Origin: Bacillota bacterium | GTDB taxonomy: Bacteria; Bacillota; Negativicutes; Sporomusales; Sporomusaceae | NCBI GenBank assembly: GCA_023443285.1 | Contig: JAEZVB010000150.1 | Coordinates: 1-33,527, forward strand | DNA length: 33,527 nucleotides | Direction of reading: 5' to 3' | Shown here: in pieces, positions 23,488-32,401 of the stretch | How positions within the stretch are numbered: position 1 is the first letter of the stretch | How the letters are laid out: every line of letters starts with the position of its first letter | Program-made: the position numbers and the translations under genes | The notes under the pieces: model-generated | The model's database searches: none | Seen by the model: the letters and a program-made list of their open reading frames with translations, nothing else | What the model was told of the DNA's origin: nothing

Positions 23488-24981
23488 TCACAGGGATTTT
23501 TTTAATACTTTTCCGGCGGCGTTACGTGGCAGTGCCGAAACAAATGCAAGAACCTTCGGCATCTTGTAGCGTGCCAGTTTGCCTTCACAGAAAGCTTTAA
23601 CACCCTCTATGTTTAATGGCTGTTTAGGATCTTTTAAGACAATAACTGCTTTTATGACTTCCCCCCATTTCTCATCAGGTACGCCGACTACAGCAGCTTC
23701 TTTTATGTTGGGATGCCGGTATAGAACTTGTTCAACCTCAACCGGATAAACGTTTTCCCCACCAGTAATAATTACATCCTTTTTCCGGCCTGCCACATAT
23801 AGGAAACCTTCTTCATCCCGCCACAAACAATCTCCGGTGGCAAACCACCCGTTTTGCAGAACCTTCTGCGTTTCCTGTTGGTTTTTCCAATAGCCTTTCA
23901 TAACATTGGGTGCCCGCACCAATAACTCCCCGACTTTTTCAGCCAAAACATCACAACCATTATTATCCACAATCCTTATATCAACATAAAAAGCCGGTTT
24001 GCCCACAGAACCAATTTTGCGGGCAGAGTCCTGGATATTTAAAATGGCCACTGGTGCCACCTCAGACAGGCCAAACGCCTGAATTAACGATACCCCCTTT
24101 CGCTGCAGTAATTTTATTACTGTTGTGGGACAAGAAGCTGCCGCAGAAATACAAATGCGCAATGATTGTAACGTATATTTATCAAAATCAGGAACTTGAG
24201 TAACAGCAAGCCACATGGCCGGCACCAAGAACATACACGTTATTTTTTTCTGTTCGATGGTTTGCAGCACCTCAACTGGATCAAACTTATTAGTAATGAT
24301 CACAGTACCGCCTTTATACAATAACGTTAATGTTAAAATGGTCATTGCTCCACTATGAAACATAGGAGCTACCGTAAAGGTAGTATCCGTATCCAAAATG
24401 GGCTGCGCTATTAAAATCTGAATAATATTCCAAAATGTGTTTGCATGTGTGAGCATTGCCCCTTTCGGACGTCCGGTAGTGCCTGAGGTGTACATAATCA
24501 TATGTACTTCATCCCCGTCTACCTCAATTACCGGCTCTGCGTCATCGTGCTTTGCCAGAAACACCTCATAGGAGCTAGCTTCCGTCAATTCATCGCCAAC
24601 ACACAGCCTACGTAATATATCAGTTTCTTTACTAACCGCAGACGCCAGCTCTTCATAATCTTTATGATAAATGAATATGGCAGCCCCGGAATCCTTCAGG
24701 ATATACGCTGCTTCCTCTACACTCAAACGAAAATTAATTGGAACAAATATGGCTCCGATTTTGGCGCAAGCAAACATAATTTCTAAAATCTCAGTGCCAT
24801 TTGTTAGGAATACTGCTACTCTGGTTCCTTTTTGAACGCCAAGTCGCGTTAACCCATTGGCTAGTCGGTTAATACGGCTATTTAACTGGCTATACGTAAG
24901 TATGCGTTCTTTACTAACTAAAGCAATTTTGCTATTACTCAGTTGAGCTCGCTTTGCTACCCACTGTCCGATTCCCCTCAC
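23488..24981 (-). CDS. Acyl-CoA synthetase / AMP-forming CoA ligase
   Basis: A 497-residue ANL-superfamily ligase. The P-loop is MYTSGTTGRPKGAML (about 163-177). Later come AFGLSEVAP (motif A5), NGWFATGDCLWRDEEGFLYV (A7), GRKKDVIITGGENVYPVEVE (A8) and the C-terminal catalytic lysine in PRNAAGKVLKK. It activates a carboxylic acid to its CoA thioester with ATP. The exact acid is not readable, but homologues include fatty-acid, crotonobetaine and phenylpropanoid ligases. It is the last gene of the fix/acyl-CoA operon, as ydiD is in E. coli. The start is a GTG with only a weak purine-rich site (GAAGAG), so the start is less certain. Confidence 0.92.
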   Translation of the reverse strand: MRGIGQWVAKRAQLSNSKIALVSKERILTYSQLNSRINRLANGLTRLGVQKGTRVAVFLTNGTEILEIMFACAKIGAIFVPINFRLSVEEAAYILKDSGAAIFIYHKDYEELASAVSKETDILRRLCVGDELTEASSYEVFLAKHDDAEPVIEVDGDEVHMIMYTSGTTGRPKGAMLTHANTFWNIIQILIAQPILDTDTTFTVAPMFHSGAMTILTLTLLYKGGTVIITNKFDPVEVLQTIEQKKITCMFLVPAMWLAVTQVPDFDKYTLQSLRICISAAASCPTTVIKLLQRKGVSLIQAFGLSEVAPVAILNIQDSARKIGSVGKPAFYVDIRIVDNNGCDVLAEKVGELLVRAPNVMKGYWKNQQETQKVLQNGWFATGDCLWRDEEGFLYVAGRKKDVIITGGENVYPVEVEQVLYRHPNIKEAAVVGVPDEKWGEVIKAVIVLKDPKQPLNIEGVKAFCEGKLARYKMPKVLAFVSALPRNAAGKVLKKSL

Positions 24982-25066
24982 GTGTATCCACTCTTCTCTC
25001 GTCCTATAAAGATAAAATGATGTGAAATAGAATACTGCATGTTTTACATTTGATTTTATTTATCTT

Positions 25067-25357
25067 TTAACCATAGCGAAAAGAGACTCCCATGGTGCCA
25101 CGCGGATAAGTCCACTTGATTATACCTTTATCTTTGCAGACAACCCGGCAGGTTCCGCATTCCAGGCAGCCGGCATAATCAAAGTTGATTTCACCGTCTT
25201 TTAGTGTATATAAAACCGCCGGGCAAACATACAGGCATGGTTTCTCTTTACAATTAGCACAAATCGTTTTATCAAGAACAATGTGCGGTTCTTCTTCATC
25301 AACGACGAACTTATTAATTCCTAGAAGTTCCTCCGGTGAAAGTTTTTTTACTGTCAT
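25067..25357 (-). CDS. fixX: Ferredoxin-like protein FixX
   Basis: A 96-residue FixX. It opens with INKFVVDEEEPHIVLD, which is typical, and ends WTYPRGTMGVSFRYG. Eight cysteines form two sets, C33-x2-C36-x4-C41-x3-C45P and C64-x2-C67-x2-C70-x3-C74, enough for two [4Fe-4S] clusters. FixX works with FixC as the electron conduit between ETF (FixAB) and the quinone pool, a split version of ETF:quinone oxidoreductase. Its ATG overlaps the end of fixC (ATGA, 4 bases), so they are translated together. Confidence 0.95.
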   Translation of the reverse strand: MTVKKLSPEELLGINKFVVDEEEPHIVLDKTICANCKEKPCLYVCPAVLYTLKDGEINFDYAGCLECGTCRVVCKDKGIIKWTYPRGTMGVSFRYG

Positions 25358-26637
25358 ATAGCTTTAAACCCCCTCCAACCATCGGCAAGCATTTGCCCGA
25401 AGGTGACATGCTTTTTCAACACTTTTAGCATAGCTTTATCCATGCGCTGAGGCAGCTTGCCATCAACAGCAAACATAACCTTCATCATTTCATTAGCCAT
25501 CTCAGGATACACAGATACCATCCGCCTGTTGCTCATAAGCTCATGGAAATTAGCATAAAGCTTCATGGTTGGAGTCAAGTCAAGGTCTTCTAACTCTTTT
25601 ACATACGCCGGACCTACATTACTGACATTTTCATTCTTCAATATAGCCTGTGCGGCAGCAACACCACTTACAATGGCAAGATCAATTCCGCGAATAATCA
25701 TGCCTGTGTTAACCACCATACCAGCCGCGTCACCCACGATGATTAGTCCATCCCTGTATAATGTCTTGGGCATAGCATGATAACCAACTTCCGGCACGAG
25801 ATGAGCGCCATATTCAACAGTTGTGCCATCCTTAATAAGTGGATAAATGGCCGGATGCAGCTTTAGCTCCTGCAGTATTTCATGAATGGATTTGCCTTGA
25901 CAGGCAAGGTCTTCGGGATTTAACACTACCCCCAAGGAAATACTGCTCTTGTTAGTGTATAGAAAACCACCGCCAAGCACACCGCCGGCACAGCCAACCA
26001 GTACCCGTGCCGCCCCTTCTTCGCCATTTAGGTTAAAGCGGTCTTCAATGACTTGCTGTGGCAATTCGATAATTTCTTTTGCCCCTACCCCGACGCTATG
26101 GGCGTCAATATCCTTCCGGAGCCCGGCCTTCTGAGCAATAAAGGAGTTTACGCCGTCAGCAGCTATGACAACTGTTGCATAGATTTCGTCATCGCCGGCT
26201 TTGATGCCGACAATTTTCCCATTTTCTTCAATCAGTTCGTCGACAAGGATACCGGGAGCAAGCATCGCCCCCTGGGCTTCAGCCTGACCGGCAAACCATT
26301 CATCAAAGGGCGCACGCAACACCGAAAATGACTGAGGTACACCTTCTCCAAAATGACAGTCCATATAGTCCATCGTCATGGCACCCTTGGAGCCAAGCAT
26401 CATAATCTGCTCTCTAACCACTTTTCTTTCAAGCGGTGCATCCTGATACAAACCTGGTTCCACCAATTCCAGCGCATACGTATAAAGACGACCGCCGGTA
26501 ACGTTTTTACTGCCTGCACTTGTACCCCGTTCTACCAGCAAAACACTTTTGCCATTCTTAGCCAGCACATAAGCGCAGGCGGTGCCGGCCGGACCGGCAC
26601 CGATAATTATGGCATCAAATTTTTCATCATCTGACAT
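25354..26637 (-). CDS. fixC: FAD-dependent ETF:quinone oxidoreductase-like protein FixC
   Basis: A 427-residue flavoprotein. The dinucleotide-binding GAGPAGTACAYVLAKNG starts at about residue 13, followed by the VERG strand end, GRLYTYALELV and the second FAD segment LIIVGDAAGMVVNTG. It belongs to the geranylgeranyl-reductase/FixC/ETF-QO group. It should accept electrons from the EtfAB pair encoded upstream, or pass electrons to it, and exchange them with quinone at the membrane through FixX. GAGGGAG precedes the ATG. The gene order etfB-etfA-fixC-fixX is that of the FixABCX and E. coli YdiQRST systems. Confidence 0.95.
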   Translation of the reverse strand: MSDDEKFDAIIIGAGPAGTACAYVLAKNGKSVLLVERGTSAGSKNVTGGRLYTYALELVEPGLYQDAPLERKVVREQIMMLGSKGAMTMDYMDCHFGEGVPQSFSVLRAPFDEWFAGQAEAQGAMLAPGILVDELIEENGKIVGIKAGDDEIYATVVIAADGVNSFIAQKAGLRKDIDAHSVGVGAKEIIELPQQVIEDRFNLNGEEGAARVLVGCAGGVLGGGFLYTNKSSISLGVVLNPEDLACQGKSIHEILQELKLHPAIYPLIKDGTTVEYGAHLVPEVGYHAMPKTLYRDGLIIVGDAAGMVVNTGMIIRGIDLAIVSGVAAAQAILKNENVSNVGPAYVKELEDLDLTPTMKLYANFHELMSNRRMVSVYPEMANEMMKVMFAVDGKLPQRMDKAMLKVLKKHVTFGQMLADGWRGFKAI

Positions 26638-26672
26638 AATAACTCCCTCACTTTACAACAACTCTTGCCGGC

Positions 26673-27605
26673 TTATTTTTTTTCTAACGCAGCCGTCAAC
26701 AAAGGTACTACTTCATATAAATCGCCAACTATACCGTAATCGGCCGCTTCAAATATCGGAGCCTTTTCATTGCTGTCAATAGCAACGATGATTTTAGAAT
26801 CCCTAATACCAACAACATGTTGTACCTGACCGGAAATTCCCATACCGATATAAAGTTCGGGTTTCACCTTTTGGCCGGAAATACCGATATAACGATCATT
26901 GGGCAGCCAATGATAATCCTCGGATATACCACGTGTACAGCCGATTTCCCCGCCGATGGCAGCTGCCAGGTTCTCAACTAGTTTCATATCTTCCTGTTTA
27001 GCCAGCCCCCGGCCGACGCAGACAATCTTATTGGCAGTCGCAATGTCCACACCTTCACGCACAATTGGGCACACGTTGCTGACAGTAACCCGGGAATCTT
27101 GATTTGCCACTTCGACAGTGATAATTTCACATTGTACTGCCGCAGCATCGGTTTCGACAAAAGTCCGGGGCGGAATAGTTACCAGAGCCGGCAGCGCGGA
27201 AGCCTCTGTACGCACTGCTAAACCACCATATACCAGCCGTGTGGTTTCAATAGCATCATTAGCATATTGAACAGTTAAGGCATCGGTAACAAGACCGGTT
27301 TTTAGGCTTGCCGCTACTTTGGCTGCAAGATCTTTGCCACGCATAGTAGCGCCTACCAATACAACACTTGCTTGTTCTTTGCCTAAAAGCTCAGCAATAG
27401 CTCCATCATAGCTTTCCGGCCAAGGGCTATTTCCTTTTAGCAGAAATACTTTATCTACACCTGCTGTAGTTAAGGCTTGTACATCTTCAGCACTCAGTGT
27501 AATTACATTGACCGGCTGCTGCATGGTTTTCTTAAGTTCCTGACCAGCTGTCAACAGTTGCTTAGCAACAGCGCTATCTTCTGAGTAAATCCAAATTCCT
27601 GACAT
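26673..27605 (-). CDS. etfA: Electron transfer flavoprotein alpha subunit (FixB/YdiR type)
   Basis: A 310-residue EtfA. The N-terminal half is the nucleotide-alpha-hydrolase-like fold. The C-terminal FAD domain carries VGRGLAKQEDMKLVENLA, GCTRGISEDYHWLPNDRYIG, SGQKVKPELYIGMGISGQVQH and IVAIDSNEKAPIFEAADYGIVGD, with the classic FAD contacts in SGQ and GISGQ. It forms a heterodimer with EtfB and carries electrons between acyl-CoA dehydrogenase and FixCX. AAGGGG precedes the ATG. Whether the complex bifurcates electrons cannot be decided from the sequence alone. Confidence 0.95.
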   Translation of the reverse strand: MSGIWIYSEDSAVAKQLLTAGQELKKTMQQPVNVITLSAEDVQALTTAGVDKVFLLKGNSPWPESYDGAIAELLGKEQASVVLVGATMRGKDLAAKVAASLKTGLVTDALTVQYANDAIETTRLVYGGLAVRTEASALPALVTIPPRTFVETDAAAVQCEIITVEVANQDSRVTVSNVCPIVREGVDIATANKIVCVGRGLAKQEDMKLVENLAAAIGGEIGCTRGISEDYHWLPNDRYIGISGQKVKPELYIGMGISGQVQHVVGIRDSKIIVAIDSNEKAPIFEAADYGIVGDLYEVVPLLTAALEKK

Positions 27606-27626
27606 GTTTAAAAATACCCCTTTCCT

Positions 27627-28403
27627 CTAGCACATGCCCTCTTGGGCAAGGCTGGCTATTAGCTTAGCAACATTATCGGCTTGATTAGCCTCTTTGAAGA
27701 TAACTTTTTTCCGATCCATGACATAACCCTTAACGCTAAGGGCACGCACCTTAGGGGATAATTCCCCGGCTTCCAAACCAAGATCACTTATTTTTACTTC
27801 CTCAGACGGCTTTTTGGCAGCAGCCATAACCTGTTTTAATCCAGGTATGCGGGGTTTATTGATTTCCGGTAAAACACTGACAATCGCCGGCCCTGTTACC
27901 GTTATCTCTTCGATGCAATCCCCTAATTTACGCGTAGCAACTACTTTACCGTCAGCAATGTCAAGTTTTTGCACAAATGTAATTGCCGGAATACCAAGTA
28001 GTGCAGCCACCCGCGGGGCAGTCTGCTGGCTATAGGAGTCTGAACTGCCTTCGCCGCACAAAATCAAATCGTATTGTCCGATTTTTTTAATTGCTGCAGC
28101 CAGTACATTGGCAGTCACAAAAGCATCTGCCTGTTCGCCGGCCGCGTCGCCAATCCAATATACTTTATCAAGGCCTCTGGACAAAGCATCCTTAAGTGAC
28201 TGTTTCGCTGCTGCAGTTCCAAACGTGAGGGCTTCAACGGAGGCTCCATGCTTTTCCGCCAAAAGAGCTCCTTCTTCTATTGCATTTTTGTCATAATCAC
28301 TGATTTTATATTTTGCCCTACCGGTATCGAGAGATAAATCCCCCGCTATTTTAATATCTTGTTCATCCAATACCCACTTGTAACAGACAAGAAGCTTTTG
28401 CAT
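27627..28403 (-). CDS. etfB: Electron transfer flavoprotein beta subunit (FixA/YdiQ type)
   Basis: A 258-residue EtfB. It starts with QKLLVCYKWVLDEQDIKI and has KISDYDKNAIEEGALLAEKHG, LSRGLDKVYWIGD, LILCGEGSSDSYSQQTAPRVA and PRIPGLKQVMAAAKKP. The N-terminus and the DEQDI segment look more like FixA/YdiQ than like housekeeping EtfB. It pairs with EtfA, encoded 21 bases downstream. AAAGGGG lies before the ATG. A hairpin separates it from the upstream acyl-CoA dehydrogenase gene. Confidence 0.95.
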   Translation of the reverse strand: MQKLLVCYKWVLDEQDIKIAGDLSLDTGRAKYKISDYDKNAIEEGALLAEKHGASVEALTFGTAAAKQSLKDALSRGLDKVYWIGDAAGEQADAFVTANVLAAAIKKIGQYDLILCGEGSSDSYSQQTAPRVAALLGIPAITFVQKLDIADGKVVATRKLGDCIEEITVTGPAIVSVLPEINKPRIPGLKQVMAAAKKPSEEVKISDLGLEAGELSPKVRALSVKGYVMDRKKVIFKEANQADNVAKLIASLAQEGMC

Positions 28404-28424
28404 GGTTTACCCCTTTCTTCATTT

Positions 28425-28448
28425 GGGAGAGGAATGATATCCTCTCCC
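28425..28448 (-). repeat. Intercistronic 9-bp hairpin between acyl-CoA dehydrogenase and etfB
   Basis: GGGAGAGGA (28425-28433) pairs perfectly with TCCTCTCCC (28440-28448) around a 6-base loop. No T-run follows, so it is more likely an mRNA stability/processing element that adjusts enzyme ratios than a terminator. Confidence 0.5.
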
Positions 28449-28470
28449 CCTTCAGTTCATAATATTTTCT

Positions 28471-29610
28471 CTAGGCCAACAGGTTTCCGGCAATGGTTTT
28501 CTCTGGAAAATCAAATGAGCTGTTTTTGATTACAACACCTTTAACATCACGATAGAGGCGTGATGCCACCATTTCCTGGCTGTATCCATAACCGCCCTCA
28601 ATCTGGATAACGTCAATTAACGCACTTTGCCCAATTTTCCCGGCAAACAGCTTGATCATGGCTGCTTCAGCAGCAAACGGTTCGCCATTTTCCAAAAGGG
28701 CAGCAGCATCATATACCGCGAGGCGCAGCATATGAATGTTGGCAGCCATTTCGGCCAGCATGGTTTGAATGGCAGGGAAGGTTGCGATCGGCCGGCGGAA
28801 CTGGATTCTCTGCTTGCCATATTTGACGGCATCTTCCATAGCAGCCTGCGCAATACCCACAACCATAGCGCCTTCAGCAATACTGGCGGCTGCCATAGCT
28901 TCGGCTGCAATCGCCATGCCAGCGCCCTCTGTACCTAAAAGATTCGCTGCCGGCACTTTTACCTGGTCAAATACCAGTTCGGCGGACTGGCAGCCTCTGA
29001 GACCCATATTCTTAATGGTTCTGGCTACCGATAAGCCTTCTGACTTGGCATCAACGATAAAGGCACTGATGCCTTTGATGCCCTCTTCCGGATTTGTCTG
29101 AGCAAGTACAATATATACGCCGGCTGCACCACCGTTGGCCACATAGCATTTACGGCCACTCAGCACATAATTATCGCCGTCTTTGACTGCGGTTACTTTG
29201 TGCTCGCCTGCCCCGATTGCCGCATCTGGCTCATTGAGAGCAAAAGCTCCCAGCTTTTCTCCTTGGCATAAGGCGGATAAATAGGCCGTCTTTTGCTCAG
29301 GTGTTCCCCAGCGGTTAATGCTGTAGGCTGCCAGTGAAGCATGGTTCATGAGAACCGCTGCCACCGCACCGCTGACCCTTGATAATTCCTCAATAATTAA
29401 GGTATAACTCAGGTAACCGGCCTCAGCCCCGCCATACTCGCCAGGCATAAAAATTCCTAAAAAGTCTTGCTCAATCATTTTCTTCACAATGTCTGCCGGA
29501 TGCGCTCCAGTATGGTCGATTTCAGCAGCAATCGGCTCAACATATTCGATGGCAAATTCCCTGGCATTTTGCCTAATTAGTTGTTGTTCCTCTGTTAATG
29601 CATAACTCAT
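28471..29610 (-). CDS. Acyl-CoA dehydrogenase family protein lacking the usual catalytic glutamate
   Basis: A 379-residue acyl-CoA dehydrogenase-fold protein that shows the normal N-, middle- and C-terminal domains (LTEEQQLIRQNAREFA, FALNEPDAAIGAGEHK, NMGLRGCQSAELVFDQV, EGGYGYSQEMVASRLYRDVKG). Where its partner at 29642-30784 has the catalytic YEGTNQ (Glu363), this protein reads IKNSSFDF, placing Asn363 at that position in a gap-free C-terminal alignment. It therefore probably cannot abstract the alpha proton in the usual way. It may be a non-catalytic subunit of a heteromer, or use another base. FAD-binding features otherwise look intact. It is co-transcribed with the partner (31-base gap), with GAGGAGG before the ATG. 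Confidence 0.9.
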   Translation of the reverse strand: MSYALTEEQQLIRQNAREFAIEYVEPIAAEIDHTGAHPADIVKKMIEQDFLGIFMPGEYGGAEAGYLSYTLIIEELSRVSGAVAAVLMNHASLAAYSINRWGTPEQKTAYLSALCQGEKLGAFALNEPDAAIGAGEHKVTAVKDGDNYVLSGRKCYVANGGAAGVYIVLAQTNPEEGIKGISAFIVDAKSEGLSVARTIKNMGLRGCQSAELVFDQVKVPAANLLGTEGAGMAIAAEAMAAASIAEGAMVVGIAQAAMEDAVKYGKQRIQFRRPIATFPAIQTMLAEMAANIHMLRLAVYDAAALLENGEPFAAEAAMIKLFAGKIGQSALIDVIQIEGGYGYSQEMVASRLYRDVKGVVIKNSSFDFPEKTIAGNLLA

Positions 29611-29641
29611 GCGTTATCCTCCTCTTCTTTTTGCTGCTCAA

Positions 29642-30784
29642 CTAGGAGTTAAGCAGAATCCCGGATATAACAATTCGTTGAACCTGATTGGTGCCTTCAT
29701 ATATCTGGGTGACTTTGGCATCACGCATAAGCTTCTCCACAATAGCATCCTGGGAATAGCCATAGTGTCCCATGATTTCAACAGCATCTGCTGTCACACG
29801 CATAGCAGTATCAGTAGCAAACGTTTTAGCCATAGCTGCTTCCTTGGTATAAGGAACCCCGGCATCCTTAAGGCGAAGAGCATTTCGCACCAGCTGCCTT
29901 GCAGCTTCCACCTGGGTAGCCATATCAGCTAATTTGAAACCAACTGCCTGATGGCTGCCAATGGGCTTGCCATTAACATCAAGATATTCTTTAGCAAATT
30001 TGACGGCTTCCTCAAGTGCCCGACGGGCAACCCCCACTGCAGCTGAAGCTACAATCGGCCGTGCCATATCCAGCGTTTTCATGGCAATTTTCATGCCTTC
30101 GCCTTCTTTGCCCAGAAGATGGGTCTTCGGAATCCTTACATTTTTCAAAATCAGTTCTACAGTATTGGAGCTGCGAATGCCCATTTTGTGCTCAACGGCA
30201 CCGACAATGACCCCTTCCCGTTCTGCCTCGACAATGAACGCGCTCAAACCTTTAACGCCTTTGCTGGGATCGGTCGAAGCAAATATGATCATAATGGTGG
30301 CATAGCCGCAGGTGGTGGCAAAACACTTTGTGCCATTGAGCACCCATTCTTCGCCATCAAGTTTAGCCGTCGTAGCGCAAGCACCGGCATCAGATCCGGC
30401 ACCTGGCTCAGTAAGGGCAAAACCTCCCATACCTCCGTTTACTAAGCGTCCATAATATAACTTCTTTTGTTCGTCTGTACCGGCAATTGCTATTGGATAA
30501 GAGCTCAGTCCATTACCGCCAAGCGTTGTGGAAAAAGCCGCACAACCATAGCCCCATTCTTCTGCAACCAGCGACTGGCTAACAGAAGAGTAGCCAGGGC
30601 CGCCGTATTCTTCGGGTACTGCCATGCAGTTAAGACCGGCTTTTTTTACTTCTTCCAGAATAAACTCGTGGAATTCGCCTTTCTCGTCCCATTCGCGATC
30701 TACAGGAATGATATATTTCGCCGTAAAATCCCGGGCTAACTGTTGCACTTTTTGCTGTTCAGGGGTAAGCGACATATCAACCAT
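29642..30784 (-). CDS. Acyl-CoA dehydrogenase
   Basis: A 380-residue acyl-CoA dehydrogenase of the short/medium-chain type. Conserved segments are LTPEQQKVQQLARDF, GFALTEPGAGSDAGA (flavin-contacting loop), KMGIRSSNTVELILKNVRIP, MGHYGYSQDAIVEKLMRDAK and VTQIYEGTNQVQRIVI, with Glu363 as the expected catalytic base. It oxidises acyl-CoA to enoyl-CoA, or runs in reverse as an acrylate/enoyl-CoA reductase, passing electrons to or from EtfAB. The first ATG (30784) follows AAAGG, and a second start three codons later is possible. It sits 6 bases after the CoA-transferase gene and matches ydiO in the E. coli ydi order. Confidence 0.95.
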   Translation of the reverse strand: MVDMSLTPEQQKVQQLARDFTAKYIIPVDREWDEKGEFHEFILEEVKKAGLNCMAVPEEYGGPGYSSVSQSLVAEEWGYGCAAFSTTLGGNGLSSYPIAIAGTDEQKKLYYGRLVNGGMGGFALTEPGAGSDAGACATTAKLDGEEWVLNGTKCFATTCGYATIMIIFASTDPSKGVKGLSAFIVEAEREGVIVGAVEHKMGIRSSNTVELILKNVRIPKTHLLGKEGEGMKIAMKTLDMARPIVASAAVGVARRALEEAVKFAKEYLDVNGKPIGSHQAVGFKLADMATQVEAARQLVRNALRLKDAGVPYTKEAAMAKTFATDTAMRVTADAVEIMGHYGYSQDAIVEKLMRDAKVTQIYEGTNQVQRIVISGILLNS

Positions 30785-30790
30785 TATTCA

Positions 30791-32368
30791 TCAACCTTTC
30801 GTTTTGGCTTCAATAATCTGTTTAAGTTGACCCCACTTGGGCTGGAAAATTTCATTCGGCATCTGTTTTAAGTTAGGAGAAATTACCGGTTTGAAATCCA
30901 TCAATGCCAAAACATCCTTTTCCAAATCAATGCCAGGTGCGATTTCTGTTAAGGTTACTTGTCCGTTTTCCAACGTAAATACAGCACGTTCAGTAACATA
31001 AACCACTGGCTTATTATTTTTAGCGGCATATTTTCCACTGAAGGTTACCTGTTCCACTTGCTTGATGAATTTTTTACCTTTTCCCTCCTGGACAATTTTA
31101 AGTTTCCCCTCTTCAATCGCAACTTCGAGACCACCGGCAGTAAAAGTACCGCAATAAACTACCTTTTTCGAACCTTGGCTGACATTGATAAAACCGCCAG
31201 GGCCCATAGCGCGTCCCTTAAATTTACTTACATTTACGTTACCTACTTCATCTACCTGTGCCAAACCTAAAAATGCTACATCAAGACCACCGCCATCATA
31301 GAAATCAAATTGATTGGCGTGTCCAATTACAGCTTCCCCGTTGTATGATTGCCCAAAATGCGGCAAGCTAGCTGGTACTCCACCGATACCTCCCGCCTCT
31401 GTAGTAAATGTCATCATCTCTGAAACTTTTTCCTCAGCTCCGATAGTGGCAACATCACTTGGGATTCCTACTCCCAAATTTACAACAGCATTTGGCACCA
31501 GCTCCATTGCCGCCCGTCGGGCAACAATCTTGCGCTCAGTCAAAGGAAGTTCCGGAATACTGTCTAAAGGTACCTTAATGTCACCGCAAAAGACCGGATT
31601 AAAATAAAGTCCTTCGGTTTGCCAGCAGCATCTTTGGTCTGTCGCAACAACGATATGATCAACCAAAATTCCGGGAACTTTGACGTCTCGTGGATGCAGC
31701 GAACCGGATTTGGCGAGATATTCCACCTGTGCAATCACTATGCCGCCGTTATTTTTTACTGCTTGTGCCAATTCCAGCATCTCAAGCATAACAGACTCTT
31801 TTTCGGTGGTAAGATTGCCGTGTTCATCGGCAGTAGTGGCTCGGATGATTGCGACATCAATAGGGAACGTCTTGTAATAAAGCCACTGCTCGCCTTCAAA
31901 TTCCACTAGTTTTACAATATCTTCTGTAGTCTTAGTATTCATTTTGCCGCCATCCAGACGCGGATCAACAAAAGTCCCCATACCAACCTTAGTCAGAACA
32001 CCCGGTCTTTTTGCTGCAATTTCACGATAAAGCTGAACAATAACCCCCTGCGGCAAGCAATAACCTTCAATCTTGCTTTCCGATACCAACTTTGACATGG
32101 TAGCCGATGAACCGATATGTGCACCAATCCACCTTTTTATTAAACCTTCATAGCCAATCCGGACGGTGCCCCTGTCTTTCCAGTCACCTGTCGCCGAGGC
32201 ATGTACAAGGGTCAAATTTCTCGGTTGGCCTGTTCCAGTAAATCTTTTCTCAAGTGCCTCTGCAACCTCTTCAGCCCATCCTGCAAGACCAAAACCAGTA
32301 GTTGCTACGGTCATGTTATCTTGCAGCAAGGCTGCAGCCTGGTCAGCGGTTATCAATTTTGACATCAT
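30791..32368 (-). CDS. Acyl-CoA:acetate/3-ketoacid CoA-transferase (YdiF/propionate CoA-transferase type)
   Basis: A 525-residue class I CoA-transferase with alpha and beta halves fused. The second half carries the catalytic glutamate in FTTEAGGIGG (Glu323), and AGGIGGVPASLPHFG follows as in the YdiF/propionate CoA-transferase group. It moves CoA between a donor such as acetyl- or propionyl-CoA and the operon's acid substrate, saving ATP compared with the ligase also encoded here. It is the first gene of the operon: AAGGAG lies 7 bases before the ATG and a sigma-54 -24/-12 promoter lies about 45 bases upstream of it. Length is typical of the fused family. Confidence 0.94.
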   Translation of the reverse strand: MMSKLITADQAAALLQDNMTVATTGFGLAGWAEEVAEALEKRFTGTGQPRNLTLVHASATGDWKDRGTVRIGYEGLIKRWIGAHIGSSATMSKLVSESKIEGYCLPQGVIVQLYREIAAKRPGVLTKVGMGTFVDPRLDGGKMNTKTTEDIVKLVEFEGEQWLYYKTFPIDVAIIRATTADEHGNLTTEKESVMLEMLELAQAVKNNGGIVIAQVEYLAKSGSLHPRDVKVPGILVDHIVVATDQRCCWQTEGLYFNPVFCGDIKVPLDSIPELPLTERKIVARRAAMELVPNAVVNLGVGIPSDVATIGAEEKVSEMMTFTTEAGGIGGVPASLPHFGQSYNGEAVIGHANQFDFYDGGGLDVAFLGLAQVDEVGNVNVSKFKGRAMGPGGFINVSQGSKKVVYCGTFTAGGLEVAIEEGKLKIVQEGKGKKFIKQVEQVTFSGKYAAKNNKPVVYVTERAVFTLENGQVTLTEIAPGIDLEKDVLALMDFKPVISPNLKQMPNEIFQPKWGQLKQIIEAKTKG

Positions 32369-32401
32369 TGTTACACTCCTTTATGTGTGAAATATTACTA
32401 C

